Shown: positions 12,040 to 25,474, counted from the first letter of the stretch. The stretch is DNA of 64,000 nucleotides from Acanthosepion esculentum (GCA_964036315.1 OZ038509.1:33764999-33828998), one strand, 5' to 3'. Program-made: numbers and translations. The notes: generated by a model not told the origin, from the sequence alone.

Positions 12040-13102
12040 TATGATGATAATGATGATGATAATACTAATGCTACTATTACTGCTACTACTACAACTATAA
12101 TAATAATAATAATAATAATAATAAAACTATCAGTCGAAATAAATAAAAGCGTATAATAATTTTAATTACTAGTGTCAAACAATTATTTGTTAAAAGTAAT
12201 GTACTATAATATAAAATAAAGTGAATAATCATAAGAACGATAATAATGATGATGATGATGATAAAAAATAATAATGCTGATAATGTTGATGATGATGATA
12301 ATGATGATGAGAATAATGATGATAATAATAATAATGATAATAATGAGGATGATAATGATAATAATAATAGTAATGATGATGATAATAAAGATGATGATTA
12401 TGATACTAATAACTATGATGATGATAATGATAATAATCATGATGATAATGATCAATAATAATAATAATAATAATAATAATGATAGGTAAGAGCATCGTGA
12501 AGGTGGAGAAGGTGAATATATTGAAGGTACCAAAAGCTAGTAATGTAAATCCGAGAAATGTACGAAGCAGCAGCTCAGGTCGTCCCTTTTATGATAGACA
12601 AACTCGAGACTATTTCCGGGGATCTTTCTGTCCTCACAAGGCGCCCTGTGGATACCTGACATTATTGGGATTGCGCGGGTTGCAGCGCTGCTTTGAACAG
12701 CCCGTGTGCTAAGGAAAGTGTTGTCTCGAAGTTACAGATACTACTACTACTACTACTACTGCTACTACTACTACTACTACTACTAATAATAATAATAATA
12801 TCAGTAGTGGGAAATGCAATTTAATCATTAAAAATATTAAAAGAAGATGGGGTTAATATCTAACTCGAAGATGAAGCATGAAGAATTGCTTTAGTAAGTG
12901 GTGCATACATCCTTAACAATATGGAGACATAGTTTTAAATCTTTTGGTTGAAAGCATAAGAAAAAAATATTCAAACATCACGCTGAGAATTAAATTAAAT
13001 GACGAGTCTATGATCATAATTTTCATCACAATGTTAGGTATTTCGTCTTTCATCAAATAATAATACTACTATTACTGCTACTACTACAACTATTCTAATA
13101 CT

Positions 13103-13163
<61 letters not shown>

Positions 13164-13259
13164 CTCTCAACTATGTTTCGTTCAAAACATTTAGGCATTT
13201 TGGAGTAACTACTGCGACGGTAAAAATATTGCGATATTGGAGACATTTGACTTAAAAAG

Positions 13260-13318
<59 letters not shown>

Positions 13319-13320
13319 TC
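12040..13320. repeat. Trinucleotide microsatellite cluster
   Basis: Tracts of (TAA)n at 12098-12124, 12454-12480, 13105-13161 and 13262-13318, an imperfect ATG/ATA (GAT-AAT) tract at 12240-12450, and (CTA)n at 12738-12785. Between them, 12485-12715 is an unusually GC-richer island with an open frame on the plus strand that I cannot assign. It might be 3' untranslated sequence or an old insert. Poly-Asn, poly-Ile and poly-Asp frames are artefacts. Confidence 0.85.
12142..12147 (+). promoter_or_regulatory. Candidate polyadenylation signal for the receptor gene
   Basis: AATAAA about 245 bp downstream of the receptor stop; another lies at 12215-12220. Both sit in AT-rich sequence where the hexamer is common, so this is only a candidate. 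Confidence 0.25.
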
Positions 13321-13329
13321 CTTTTCATT

Positions 13330-14810
13330 ATCATCAAAGGTTATTTGAACCTACATTTGTGCAACGTAATCTTTACTCGCGTTATTGCTATTTACTAGGC
13401 TTAGTTTAGTACACGCCTATTATAATGGCTATTATTATGTTTAATATTAACAATAATTCTTTTCTGGTTAATATTAAGGTAATAATAATGGTTTTTGTTG
13501 TTGTTATAATCTTTATCGTTTCTGTTATTTGTTCATTGAAAATAACCGCGCTGAAATTTCTTAGGACCATTTGGTTCCAAGTTCGAGACACGTTACAAAC
13601 CCCAGCGATTTCCTCATTCGTGTGAGTGATTGGGGACAAGGAATGATCACATTCAATCAGGGACGATAAGGCGCATTCAATTTCTTCGGCCTTAGCAGAG
13701 AGCCCATTGAATACATGACACATAAGATCTCTTTACTGGCTGCTGGTTGAAGATCGCTTTCCATGCCTGTACAACATTTCGATCTTTCCGTTTTCTTTTG
13801 GTGCCAGTATAATCTTTGAAATGTTGAAAGTTGCATAAACACAAAGAGTATTGCATTTGTATGATAGCAAAATCCATTTGAATTAAATTATGTATTTGTC
13901 CTTTTGCGACTGTGTTAAATAAAAGGCCTCCTTTGTTTCTCATTTAGAAGGATTAGGGAGGCTTCTTTTACCTGAAAAAAAGAAATCTCTCGGAAAACTT
14001 TTGAAACTATAAGTTTCTTCGTTTTTATATGCCATGTCCTTTCAGGAAATGGACGATCACGACTCGCCACAGCTTCCTATTGTTGTTCTTCTGACTCTTT
14101 ACCATCCCTCTTTGCCATCCATTAACACAAACTCGTTCAATAAGTTTTTCGCTGTTTCTCCCGGCTTATTTTACCTGCAATACGATCCGTGATTGTTAAA
14201 TTCTTCAGACCGTCTTTCCTCATCATATGTCCCTGGACATTCAATTTAATTAATTATCCATCCAAATTCTGCGGAGAAAACTCAGTTTTGTACACTGCAA
14301 ATCACTACCAAGTTTGGACAAACTAATTATAATATTACCAGCAATAATAATAATAAAAAAAATGAAAAAAATTTACAAAGGAGAAAGAATTAAAAAAAAT
14401 GTAAGAATATCGATTTTTATTATTATTATTACTGATAATGACACAAATTATATTGTGAAGAAATAATAATGTTAATAAATGAAGAATGAAACATTATCCT
14501 TGCCACGGCCACTATAGTTCCTTTCTTTTCCTTAGACGAGATTTCAAAAGCCGAAACAAATAGAGGGGCTGATGTTCACATCATATATATTCAGTGTTTA
14601 CTTTCATAATATAAGGTAAACATCACACACGCACTCACAAACACACACGATATTTTCGAACAAAATATTTCATGCGAATATTTGTATATTCGTGTGTCGC
14701 CACAATATCATACTTAAATATCTATAATTATATATAGATATATGTATGCACGATAACAACATGATAAAATGTTTTGTCTTCTACAAAAAGTTGACAAATC
14801 AGTACTGAAT
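13330..14810. other. Non-coding, nothing recognised
   Basis: Unique AT-rich sequence with a few ATT/AAT runs. No protein domain, tRNA fold or transposon end is seen on either strand. Confidence 0.5.
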
Positions 14811-14814
14811 TCGT

Positions 14815-15545
<731 letters not shown>

Positions 15546-16675
15546 TGTTTGTGCGAAGTTGTTTATTAACTATGGCTGAGTGGATGTGCATTTATTTATT
15601 TACATGATGAATATATATACGCTTGTACAAAGTGGGCCTGCAAGAATATTATATATGTGTGTGTGTGTGAGAGTGCATGTGTGCGTGTGTGTTGCGTGTG
15701 TTTGTGTGTTTGCGTATATGAAAGAAAGATATATGGAAAACTAATATATATCGAAATACATTATTATTTGAATGTATGTCTTCATACGACTCAGAATTGT
15801 ATTCGACTAATTTACATGACTGAGATCCGAAAATGCTACCCAAGAGTTAAAAGAACTCGAATGAGTGCAAAATGACATTCTTAAAAGAAAATGATTCATG
15901 GTAGAATGGAATTGAATGATGTGTACAATGTCCGGCGAGACAGACAAGGTAAACCTAAATTCCTGAAAGTTTTGAATAACATGGAATAAACACTTATATG
16001 AATGACATATTTATGATTTACATATAAACCTACGCATACTATTTTGAATTTAGTCCCAGACATGATCCTTTCTTTGATGTGTTCACGCCACATATACAAT
16101 ACTGCTAGTAAGCAACATATTTACACGTTGCTTTAATGGCTAACAGTTAGGATTTTAAATATTCTCACGGCTAGACTCAGTCAGAACGTCTTGCTTGATG
16201 CTATGCCGTAAAGACAAACCCATAAAGATGTGTCAGATATTGTTATTTACAATCTATTTTTGCCCTTAATTTCGCTCCTGTCCTGAAATTTCCTTGTATG
16301 AAGAACGCACACAATTATTATTAAATTACAAAATTATTTGAAAAATGAATTCTTGAAAATATGCTGCTGATCTTTGTTTAATCCCTTTCAAAGCTTAACA
16401 AAAGTGTAAGCTGTCTGTTGGATTAAGGAAAATCCCCTCCCATGTCTAAATAACGCTGGTTTCATTGGCATCACCGACTAACATTTCTTTTGTTTCTTTT
16501 TCTTAGTTGCCACTAATTCTAGTTACTTCTTTACTTCATGTAAACCCATTAATCACTACACTAATAGTTCTAATTCTGAATGATAAAACTTGTTCGATTT
16601 CAATTTTTCCTCATGTTCTTGACAACTAACTGTTCTAACGACAACCAAAAATAAAGATCTTTTTTAAAGATATTT
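15546..16675. other. Non-coding; (TG)n near 15655-15715
   Basis: An imperfect TG-rich stretch, then unique AT-rich sequence without recognised features. Confidence 0.5.
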
Positions 16676-16679
16676 TTAC

Positions 16680-17200
16680 TCCTGGGTCATTGGGTTGCGC
16701 CAGAAGATTTTTCTTGTCAGAGTTCATCTTGCACATTTCCAAATCTACTATTCGTCCGTGCATCGAATACTGCTGCCATATCTGGTCTGGTGCTCCTGCT
16801 ATTCATCTCGAGTTTCTTAACACGATCCAAAGAAGGATCTGCAATATAATAAATCCTGACTTGGCATCTCGACTTCAGTCACTTTCTCACCGACGTGACG
16901 TGGCTTCCTTCTGTCTTTTCTACAAATATTTTCACAGCAAATGCTCTGACCAGCTTCCTTCCCTGGTGCCCCGACTACATGAATTTAAGCGTGCTACTAG
17001 ATTGGCATCTAGGTCCCACCATTTTACTGTTGAGTAATTAAATTTAACCCCAACTTCTACTCCAATAGTTAATTTTCTCGTACTTCCCAGCCTGTGTAAC
17101 TCCCTTCCGTTTACTTGCTTCCCTGATAAGCACAATCTACAAAAATGTAAATGAAACGTCAATCGCCATCTTCTAACTTGAAACCCGTTCATCTTTTATC
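16680..17200 (+). pseudogene. LINE (Jockey-like) ORF2 C-terminal fragment, 5'-truncated
   Basis: A frame from about 16681 to 17037 encodes the region following the reverse-transcriptase domain of Jockey-type LINEs: ARRFFLSEFIL, STIRPCIEYC, HIWSGAP, IQRRICNII, LSHRRDVASFCLFYKYFHS and RATRLASRSHHF. After a stop at 17035 the homology continues with damage through LCNSLPF-TCFPD and NVNRHLL to about 17170. The catalytic RT part is absent, so this is a 5'-truncated insertion, typical of target-primed reverse transcription. A 3' tail to about 17320 is likely. Confidence 0.8.
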
Positions 17201-18172
17201 CTTTCCTCAATCCTCCTTATACTCAGTCGTTCCTCTCACTTTTACTCTCTGTAGCCCCCCCCCGTGTACTAGTGGCATTCCCGCCTTCCTCGGGGTGAAA
17301 TGATTAAAACAAATACAAAATTTTATTCAATCTTAGCATACTTAAACTCTTTTAATTTCTGGAATTCATGGCAAATCATCTATTTAGCTTTCTCCACACA
17401 GATTCAAATTGTGTCAGCCATTTTTGCCTGCACAAAATTGATTTCATCTTCGCTGTAAATCCTGTTTTAACTTTTCAAATGTTATTTCTGGGTATTTCCT
17501 AAACTATTTCGGATCACGTACTTCTATTCTTAATTCGATAATGGAACATTACAGGTGGACTTTTCTCAATACCAGATGTTGCGTTGCCCCCTGCCAAGGT
17601 TTCCCGGTCCTTAGTGTTTCGCATAAAGGCAGAAGCCAACGTACAATATTGGATAGTACAAAAACCTGGTCTGGTTCTTTCAATCAACACAGGAATATTT
17701 TTCACCAGTTAAACTCAACGAATAACAACAACAAAAAAGAAAGGGAGAGAGAGCATCTGCGTGTATGTGGGTTGGTGCAGGTATAGAAAGAAAGAGGGTT
17801 AAAAAGAGAAAGAGAGAGAGAGCAATGTGGAATGAAGAAAGAAAAAAAAATAACCTATTATTACAAGAAAGAAACAGTAAAGATTATTAACATTAGTTTT
17901 ATTTTTTCAATTCTATTCATATTTTGGGAAGAAGCCAAAAGTTTCCATTGGTTTATATTAACCTTTTTCTCTACTAAATATCGATTTAACAGAGCAACTT
18001 CTTTCTGAAACACGTGAAAAAGATTAAGATATTATAATTCATTTAGCTAATCGATTGTTTAAAGAGCTTTTTGAAAGGACTTTAAAAATTGATTATTAGA
18101 CCAAATAACCAAAGCATACAAGGGTAAAAGACATTGTATTATTGACTAAAATTGATGTCTATGTATATATAG

Positions 18173-18175
<3 letters not shown>
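17200..18175. other. Non-coding, nothing recognised
   Basis: Probable LINE 3' untranslated region at first (C9 run at 17258), then AT- and GA-rich unique sequence. Confidence 0.45.
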
Positions 18176-18248
<73 letters not shown>

Positions 18249-18278
18249 TATATGTACATATATGTATATATATGTATA

Positions 18279-18350
<72 letters not shown>
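18176..18350. repeat. (TA)n/(TGTACATA)n microsatellite
   Basis: Two TA tracts flank a TATGTACATA-type middle, followed by a short TG run (18351-18364). Confidence 0.95.
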
Positions 18351-18351
<1 letters not shown>

Positions 18352-18659
18352 GTGTGTGTGTTTGTCAGTCTGTAGAGGGATATATTTTGTGTCTGTAAAA
18401 TGCCATGTATTTGTGTGTGTGGGAACTGTGTATTTATTTTTGCCCCCAGTATGTATTTAATAATAGTACGTAAATGCTTCAGTCAGTTGATGTATGGATA
18501 TGTGCCTATGTTTATGAGTCTTCGAATTAATAGTATATATGTGTGCGTGTGTGTGTGTGTGCGCGCGCACGCGTGTCTGTGTGTATGTATGCGATGGAGA
18601 GAAATATTTTAAATGAGAATTCAAAAGCGAATCCAGGATTATTCAAGAGAAATTATAAG

Positions 18660-18964
18660 AAACTAAATGAGAACGAAGAGAGTGAATGAAAAGTTATAAA
18701 AATGGAGGGAAAATTGTAAGAAGAGACGAGGAAAAAATACAATGGAATAAATGTGGTCAGTAAAAGAAAGAACAAAGAAGAAACAAATAAAATTTGTTGT
18801 GAGAAAAGAAAGAGAAGGGAAATGAAATTGAAAGGTTAAAAGCTGTGATAGGGCTAATTTAAGAATTAATAAAATTATGTAGTAAAGAGAGAAAGGAAGA
18901 AAGAAACGTAGAAAGAAAGAAAGAAAGATGAAAAGTAAAAAGAGTGAAAGAAATTTGGAGAGAA

Positions 18965-18996
<32 letters not shown>

Positions 18997-19470
18997 AGAA
19001 AGAAGAAAGAAAGATGGAGGGCAAAAGAATGAAAAGAAAAATGGTGGGTAAAAAAAGAGTGAAAGAAAAAAAAGAAGAACGCAGGGGGAAAAGAAAGAAA
19101 GAAAGAAAGAAAGAAAGATGAAAAGTAAAAAGAGTGAAAGAAATTTGGAAAGAAAGGATTAAGAAAGAAAGAAAGAAAGAAAGAAGAAAGAAGAAAGAAA
19201 GATGGAGGGCAAAAGAATGAAAAGAAAAACGGTGAGAAAAAAGAGTGAAAGAAAAAAAAGAAGAACGCAGGGGGAAAAAAAGAAAGAATGAAAAAAGAAA
19301 GGAAACCGAAATAGAAAGAGCAAGTAATAAATGAAGAAGAAAACAAAAAGAAATAAGAAAATAAATATCAATAAATGGAGAAAGGAAAGTAATTGAAGAA
19401 ATATAAATAAAAGAAAAGACGGAATAAAATCAAATAAAAGTGAAGCAATTAAGAAAAATCAGAAGAAAGT
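18660..19470. repeat. Polypurine (GAAA)n region with internal duplication
   Basis: Nearly pure purine on the plus strand. A segment of about 180 bp near 18928-19095 recurs near 19118-19285 (shared GATGAAAAGTAAAAAGAGTG and GAAGAACGCAGGGGGAAA blocks). Mirror-type polypurine DNA can form triplex (H-DNA). The poly-Phe/Ser minus-strand frame is an artefact. Confidence 0.8.
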
Positions 19471-19662
19471 GTTTAAAGAATAAATGAATGAAAGAAGAAA
19501 AGTTTATGGATCCACAGAAATCAGTGGACATAAAACGATGTCCAGGTGGAAGAAAGAAAAGGAACCGAAAGATAATGAAAGAAGTAAAAAGTTACACAAA
19601 TTCTGTTAAAAAAAAACAGAGAAAGGAAGAGGTGGAGAGAAAGAGAGAAAGAGAGAGAGAGA

Positions 19663-19663
<1 letters not shown>

Positions 19664-19729
<66 letters not shown>
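19664..19729. repeat. (GT)n microsatellite
   Basis: About 33 GT units directly after a GAGA run. Confidence 0.95.
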
Positions 19730-19733
<4 letters not shown>

Positions 19734-20270
19734 CAAAAGAATTAAAGAAGTGAGTGAAAGAGACACAAGGAGGGAACGAAAGGAACAATAGAAGTGAATG
19801 AGAGAAAAAGAAAGAGAATTACAGAATTAGAAATTAATAATAAAAAGAGAATGAATGAAATAGGGACTCATTTAAATGAAAGACTTAGCATAAGTGAATA
19901 AGGAAAAGATATGGAGAGGGAATGAAAAAATAGTACAAGTGAATGAGAGAAAGAAAAAAAGGTTTTGAAACAGATGTTAGGAATCAATGAACGAAAGAGA
20001 AACACGGAACAACAGAATTAAAGAATTAGAAAAAAGAATAAAAGAAAGAGACAGTAGGAAAAGAGAAAGAGTGAATTCAAGAATTAGTTGCATTTAATGT
20101 GTGTGTGTGTGTGAGAAAGAGGAACAATTAAAAGATTTTAAAGAGAATGAGGATGAGCAGGAAACATATACAGAGAGAAAGAGCGACCTTAATAATTCGT
20201 AGAAGTGAATGAGAGAATAGTAGACGTGAATGAAAGAGAGAGAAATACATAAGAAGATTTAAAAGACTAA

Positions 20271-21939
20271 TAGAAACGAATGAGAGAGAAAGAGAGATAA
20301 AGCTAACTGGAAAATGGTAGAAACGAATGAGAGAGAAAGAGAGATAAAGCTAACTGGAAAATGGTAGAAACGAATGAGAGAGAAAGAGAGATAAAGCTAA
20401 CTGGAAAATGGTAGAAACGAATGAGAGAGAAAGAGAGATAAAGCTAACTGGAAAATGGTAGAAACGAATGAGAGAGAAAGAGAGATAAAGCTAACTGGAA
20501 AATGGTAGAAACGAATGAGAGAGAAAGAGAGATAAAGCTAACTGGAAAATGGTAGAAACGAATGAGAGAGAAAGAGAGATAAAGCTAACTGGAAAATGGT
20601 AGAAACGAATGAGAGAGAAAGAGAGATAAAGCTAACTGGAAAATGGTAGAAACGAATGAGAGAGAAAGAGAGATAAAGCTAACTGGAAAATGGTAGAAAC
20701 GAATGAGAGAGAAAGAGAGATAAAGCTAACTGGAAAATGGTAGAAACGAATGAGAGAGAAAGAGAGATAAAGCTAACTGGAAAATGGTAGAAACGAATGA
20801 GAGAGAAAGAGAGATAAAGCTAACTGGAAAATGGTAGAAACGAATGAGAGAGAAAGAGAGATAAAGCTAACTGGAAAATGGTAGAAACGAATGAGAGAGA
20901 AAGAGAGATAAAGCTAACTGGAAAATGGTAGAAACGAATGAGAGAGAAAGAGAGATAAAGCTAACTGGAAAATGGTAGAAACGAATGAGAGAGAAAGAGA
21001 GATAAAGCTAACTGGAAAATGGTAGAAACGAATGAGAGAGAAAGAGAGATAAAGCTAACTGGAAAATGGTAGAAACGAATGAGAGAGAAAGAGAGATAAA
21101 GCTAACTGGAAAATGGTAGAAACGAATGAGAGAGAAAGAGAGATAAAGCTAACTGGAAAATGGTAGAAACGAATGAGAGAGAAAGAGAGATAAAGCTAAC
21201 TGGAAAATGGTAGAAACGAATGAGAGAGAAAGAGAGATAAAGCTAACTGGAAAATGGTAGAAACGAATGAGAGAGAAAGAGAGATAAAGCTAACTGGAAA
21301 ATGGTAGAAACGAATGAGAGAGAAAGAGAGATAAAGCTAACTGGAAAATGGTAGAAACGAATGAGAGAGAAAGAGAGATAAAGCTAACTGGAAAATGGTA
21401 GAAACGAATGAGAGAGAAAGAGAGATAAAGCTAACTGGAAAATGGTAGAAACGAATGAGAGAGAAAGAGAGATAAAGCTAACTGGAAAATGGTAGAAACG
21501 AATGAGAGAGAAAGAGAGATAAAGCTAACTGGAAAATGGTAGAAACGAATGAGAGAGAAAGAGAGATAAAGCTAACTGGAAAATGGTAGAAACGAATGAG
21601 AGAGAAAGAGAGATAAAGCTAACTGGAAAATGGTAGAAACGAATGAGAGAGAAAGAGAGATAAAGCTAACTGGAAAATGGTAGAAACGAATGAGAGAGAA
21701 AGAGAGATAAAGCTAACTGGAAAATGGTAGAAACGAATGAGAGAGAAAGAGAGATAAAGCTAACTGGAAAATGGTAGAAACGAATGAGAGAGAAAGAGAG
21801 ATAAAGCTAACTGGAAAATGGTAGAAACGAATGAGAGAGAAAGAGAGATAAAGCTAACTGGAAAATGGTAGAAACGAATGAGAGAGAAAGAGAGATAAAG
21901 CTAACTGGAAAATGGTAGAAACGAATGAGAGAGAAAGAG
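20271..21939. repeat. 47-bp minisatellite, 35.5 copies, no visible divergence
   Basis: Unit of 47 bp beginning TAGAAACGAATGAGAGAGAA and ending GCTAACTGGAAAATGG. 35 whole units run from 20271 to 21915, with a 24-base partial unit to 21939; the arithmetic is exact (35 x 47 = 1645). By eye I found no substitution between units. The unit grew out of the surrounding GA-rich sequence (20100-20270 has diverged look-alikes such as AAACGAATGAGAGAGAAAGA). Neither strand has a long open frame because 47 is not a multiple of 3 and TGA/TAA recur. Confidence 0.97.
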
Positions 21940-22513
21940 TTTAGAACAAAAATATAAAAGAAACAGAAAAATAAAAAACTTATCTCTTTGGTCTTCATCG
22001 ACCAAATGTCTCTCATGCAAAGCCGTTCTGTGATCTCAAGAAACCATTTTGTTGTTTTCCATTTGTAATTCTTGGCGAGGCAGTACACAAAGTTTGAGTT
22101 CCCAGTGAGAAAATGAAATAAAGAAAAAAAAAAACAAAAAAAAAACAATCAATTGAAATTACACTTTTCTTTGTTTTTCATTCATTTTGTATTTTTTTGG
22201 TTTAGATGTCATCCCCATCACTCTATGCACGGTCACTGCACAAGCACACCCCCAAACATACAGCCATCAAAACACCGACGCACGCACGAAAACAAATGCG
22301 CACACGGTCAGGCTCACACAATCATATGGATATTGCATCCTCAAACACACACGCATACATAAAGGTTCATATACATGCTCACATATTCGAGCTTAATACA
22401 TGTCCTCATTTTTCAAATTGTTTTTAGTTCACTTTTGGGGCGGGGAATAGTTCGGCATTTCCACTCATGATTTATAAAAGCAAAGAACGTAATTCATTTA
22501 TTTTCAGCTAAAA

Positions 22514-22517
<4 letters not shown>

Positions 22518-22584
<67 letters not shown>
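22518..22584. repeat. (TA)n microsatellite
   Basis: About 33 TA units, immediately upstream of the dispersed repeat at 22589. Confidence 0.95.
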
Positions 22585-22587
<3 letters not shown>

Positions 22588-22588
22588 T

Positions 22589-22680
22589 TCCCAAGAGGAT
22601 AGAATCCAGGTAGAACTCAATGTCCAGGACAGAGTAAGACTATAATATAAAAGGATCAAACACTAATATTCTATGGTTAT
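22589..22680 (+). repeat. Dispersed repeat, copy 1 (second copy at 38227)
   Basis: Begins CCAAGAGGATAGAATCCAGG and continues GTAGAACTCAATGTC. It is roughly 90% identical to 38227-38318. One copy follows a (TA)n tract and the other precedes one. No coding potential. It may be the end of a larger retroelement. Confidence 0.75.
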
Positions 22681-22712
22681 AATTTATTACATTGGAATCG
22701 TAATCACGATCG

Positions 22713-22784
22713 AATTCATCAGACCTACAAATTCAAAAAGAATTTTGAATTTGTAGGTTTAATGAATTGGATCTGTCTGTTTCT

Positions 22785-22848
<64 letters not shown>

Positions 22849-22861
22849 AGAAACAGACAGA
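22713..22861. repeat. Two adjacent hairpin-forming palindromes
   Basis: The first has arms 22713-22738 and 22743-22768 (26 bp, two mismatches, 4-base loop). The second has arms 22772-22789 and 22844-22861, TCTGTCTGTTTCTCTTTA and its exact complement, with a (TA)n spacer, so the whole 90 bp is one perfect palindrome. Cruciform extrusion is plausible. No terminator role is implied in a eukaryote. Confidence 0.85.
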
Positions 22862-22883
22862 CATATAGAGAGACAGATAGCTA

Positions 22884-23695
22884 TAAATATAAAAGTGGAC
22901 ACTGAAGTCAACACCCAGAGGCGAAACTCTGTTTCATGCTAAACGCAATCCTTCCTCAGGCCATATGCGGTGTGTTTTTTCTCGATTATTTCTGTAGATG
23001 CATTGTCGGTAGTCTGTTGTATTATTCTAGCAGTGGTTTTGGTGGGCGATAACGGTTGTGTTTAGAATTATTCTACGTGCTAATGAGTGGTAATAATTGT
23101 GGATCCGAATGCAGTTTTTTGGCTGTTTGTATTGTTGTTAGTTAATTTTTTAAAAAATTTATTTTTGATTATTTTATTGCTGGTTGTTATTACTAAGTTT
23201 TCTTGTTTTTATCTGTGCGTATGTGGTTTATTAATTGCTTTAATATTTCCCTAGTTTATTGATTTATTTGTTTGGTTTCATTTATTTTACTTGTTTTTGT
23301 TTATTTTTATCCATTTTCGTTTATTCTTCGTTTATTATTTTCGGGAGTGTTTAATGATTTTTGTTTGGTTTGTGTTCATTTTTATTTGTTCTTCAGTTGA
23401 GATGGCCTTATCCAGTATGAGTTCAGTTATAGATGGGTAGAATTTTTTTTTATATCTAGTTTTATAAATTGGCATTTATGTTTTTGTTTTTTTTTTAAGT
23501 TGCGGGAAGTAGTCTACAGTTGTTTTTGTGTTTTTCCAATGATTTCCTTCAAACTTCTTCCTTAGTCCTGAATTAATTTTTTTCCAATTTTATTTTGCCG
23601 AGCAAAAAGAAAAGGCACACGGTCAGAAGATTAAATTTCGAATTAAATAGACTGTCGAATCTGGGTGTTGACTTCAATGTCCACTTTTATATTTA
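22884..23695. mobile_element. 812-bp non-coding element with 36-bp terminal inverted repeats
   Basis: Ends 22884-22919 and 23660-23695 are inverted repeats matching at 35 of 36 positions. Just inside the left end, the minus strand reads CCTGAGGA ... GCATGAAACAGAG; just inside the right end, the plus strand reads GACTGTC. These are the same pieces that make up the hammerhead-bearing palindrome at 62543-62670, so the two are related. The interior is T-rich and non-coding. Inverted ends carrying hammerheads recall Penelope-like pseudo-LTRs in inverted arrangement, but the class is not proven. Confidence 0.65.
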
Positions 23696-23743
23696 CATAT
23701 GCTCTATCCCTGATATTGAGCACTTTAACCCATACCTTAAAAC

Positions 23744-23771
23744 TACACACACACACACACACACACACACC

Positions 23772-23814
<43 letters not shown>
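23744..23814. repeat. (AC)n(TA)n microsatellite
   Basis: AC units with one CC interruption, then TA units. Confidence 0.95.
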
Positions 23815-24006
23815 TCCTGTAACCAAGGTTTCTACCAAGATGGCTTCATCAGGCAAAATAGTAACCATGGTTGCGGGAAGGGAAGGTCTCCGATATGTTA
23901 TATTTTAATTTGCCTTACATTTCCGTTTTATGAAAACTGTATTGAGCACTCTTTTAATTTAACCGTTCTATTGGTGAATATCACTTTTTTCCACAGTTTG
24001 AATTTA

Positions 24007-24068
<62 letters not shown>

Positions 24069-24126
24069 AAGCCATGGATTCTTTATTTATTAACTCCACC
24101 GATTTTTGTTACTTTAACTTTAATTA

Positions 24127-24297
24127 TATTGGATACGCGTATTTGAATAGACGCCCCATTTATTTATTATTATTACCAGAAGAGTGCATATTTTTCTTTA
24201 ATTAGATTTCTCTAGTATTCAAAATGGTAGTCGAAAATAAATAAATATGCTGTTTAATAAATAAACTGAGCGTCTACTCAAATATTAGTATCCAGTA
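24127..24297. mobile_element. MITE with TA target duplication
   Basis: Inverted ends 24129-24169 and 24255-24295 (41 bp, 33 matching), both bordered by TA (24127-24128, 24296-24297). At 171 bp with no coding, it fits a Tc1/mariner-type non-autonomous element. The autonomous relative is unknown. Confidence 0.65.
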
Positions 24298-24312
24298 GAA
24301 ATAACGTTTAAG

Positions 24313-24316
<4 letters not shown>

Positions 24317-24388
<72 letters not shown>

Positions 24389-25103
24389 TATTTTTAGGCA
24401 AGAATTCATCCAAACAAGTTTCATTAAAAATAACCGTCAAGGTCTCTCTGTCCAATCTTTTATTATATTTTGCCCAATTTTCGAAAGTACTTGAACAAAA
24501 ATCTCAAAATAATAATTTCGGACAATTTAACCACAACTTCAAACACAATATTCAACATCTTATCCAAAAATTGGAAAATGTAATAAAAAATGAACTGGCA
24601 GACATTGTCGGATTTTTTTAATCAAATTTGTTTATATTATATTTACGGGGAAAAAACAACAAAAAAGCACAGTTCCGACACCAACGAATAATTAACGGTA
24701 TGGTGATTCCTAGTTCAGGATTTGGATTAGAATTACCTCACTAAAAAAAAGTTTCCCAGCAGTACCTCATGATAGTGTTCTCTAGCCCTTTGTTGGGGTT
24801 TGGTCTTGGGCCGACGGTCTTGATTCATAACGTTGACTTCTTCTTTCTCGGCCGTTGATCGCCAGTTGTTTTGTTCGGAGATTAAAAAAAAAAAGACATC
24901 AACGAAAGGGATTTTAATCTTACTAAGCAGTGGAGTCGCTCCATCACCCCCGATGAGGAGCAAGTTCCCCGAGACACGAAATAACCACGTTTTCTGAGTA
25001 TGACGTGTAAAAATTAACTTCCTGAAATTCCTTTCCATCTCTCTAACATTCCCACAGCAATTTTAACCAATCAAAAACGACTTTCTGTGTTTTCCTGTAT
25101 CTG

Positions 25104-25184
<81 letters not shown>

Positions 25185-25470
25185 CGTTTTGGGAGCAGAT
25201 ATAAATCTAAAAAATTATTAAAAAGAATCGAAAAGGTCTATCTGCTTAATTTGTCTTTATTCTTTATCAACTTTCGGATAGGATGTTCGAATATTATGTT
25301 CAAACAGAGACCATATCGACTGGAATGTCAAAAGTAAAATACGAACTTCGGAGAGTTTATTCACAACTTTGAGAGAAATATTCCACACCTCATCTGAAAA
25401 GTATATAGTTAGAAAAATATAATAAAATCTTAAACTGGCAGACCTTGTCAGTTCTTTTTAATCAAATATG
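24317..25470. other. (TA)n tracts and unassigned dispersed-looking sequence
   Basis: (TA)n at 24317-24387 and 25110-25179. Segments near 24385-24620 and 25400-25470 share short phrases (CTGGCAGAC-TTGTC, TTTTTAATCAAAT) with one another and with 48475-48520, suggesting a further degraded repeat family. An open frame at 24733-25038 (minus) is unrecognised. Confidence 0.45.
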
Positions 25471-25474
25471 TATG

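Noticed and set aside
12204..12533. 109-codon poly-Ile frame and matching poly-Asn/Asp frames
   Set aside because: Translation of ATT/AAT/GAT trinucleotide repeats.
18663..19346. 227-codon Phe/Ser/Leu-rich minus-strand frame
   Set aside because: Antisense of a polypurine GAAA tract with duplicated blocks; it lacks stops only because of composition.
20271..21939. CRISPR array interpretation of the 47-bp repeat
   Set aside because: Units are contiguous with no variable spacers, and the genome is eukaryotic; it is a minisatellite.
22772..22861. Rho-independent-type terminator hairpin
   Set aside because: Eukaryotic DNA; the palindrome is a TA tract with complementary flanks and lacks any transcriptional context.
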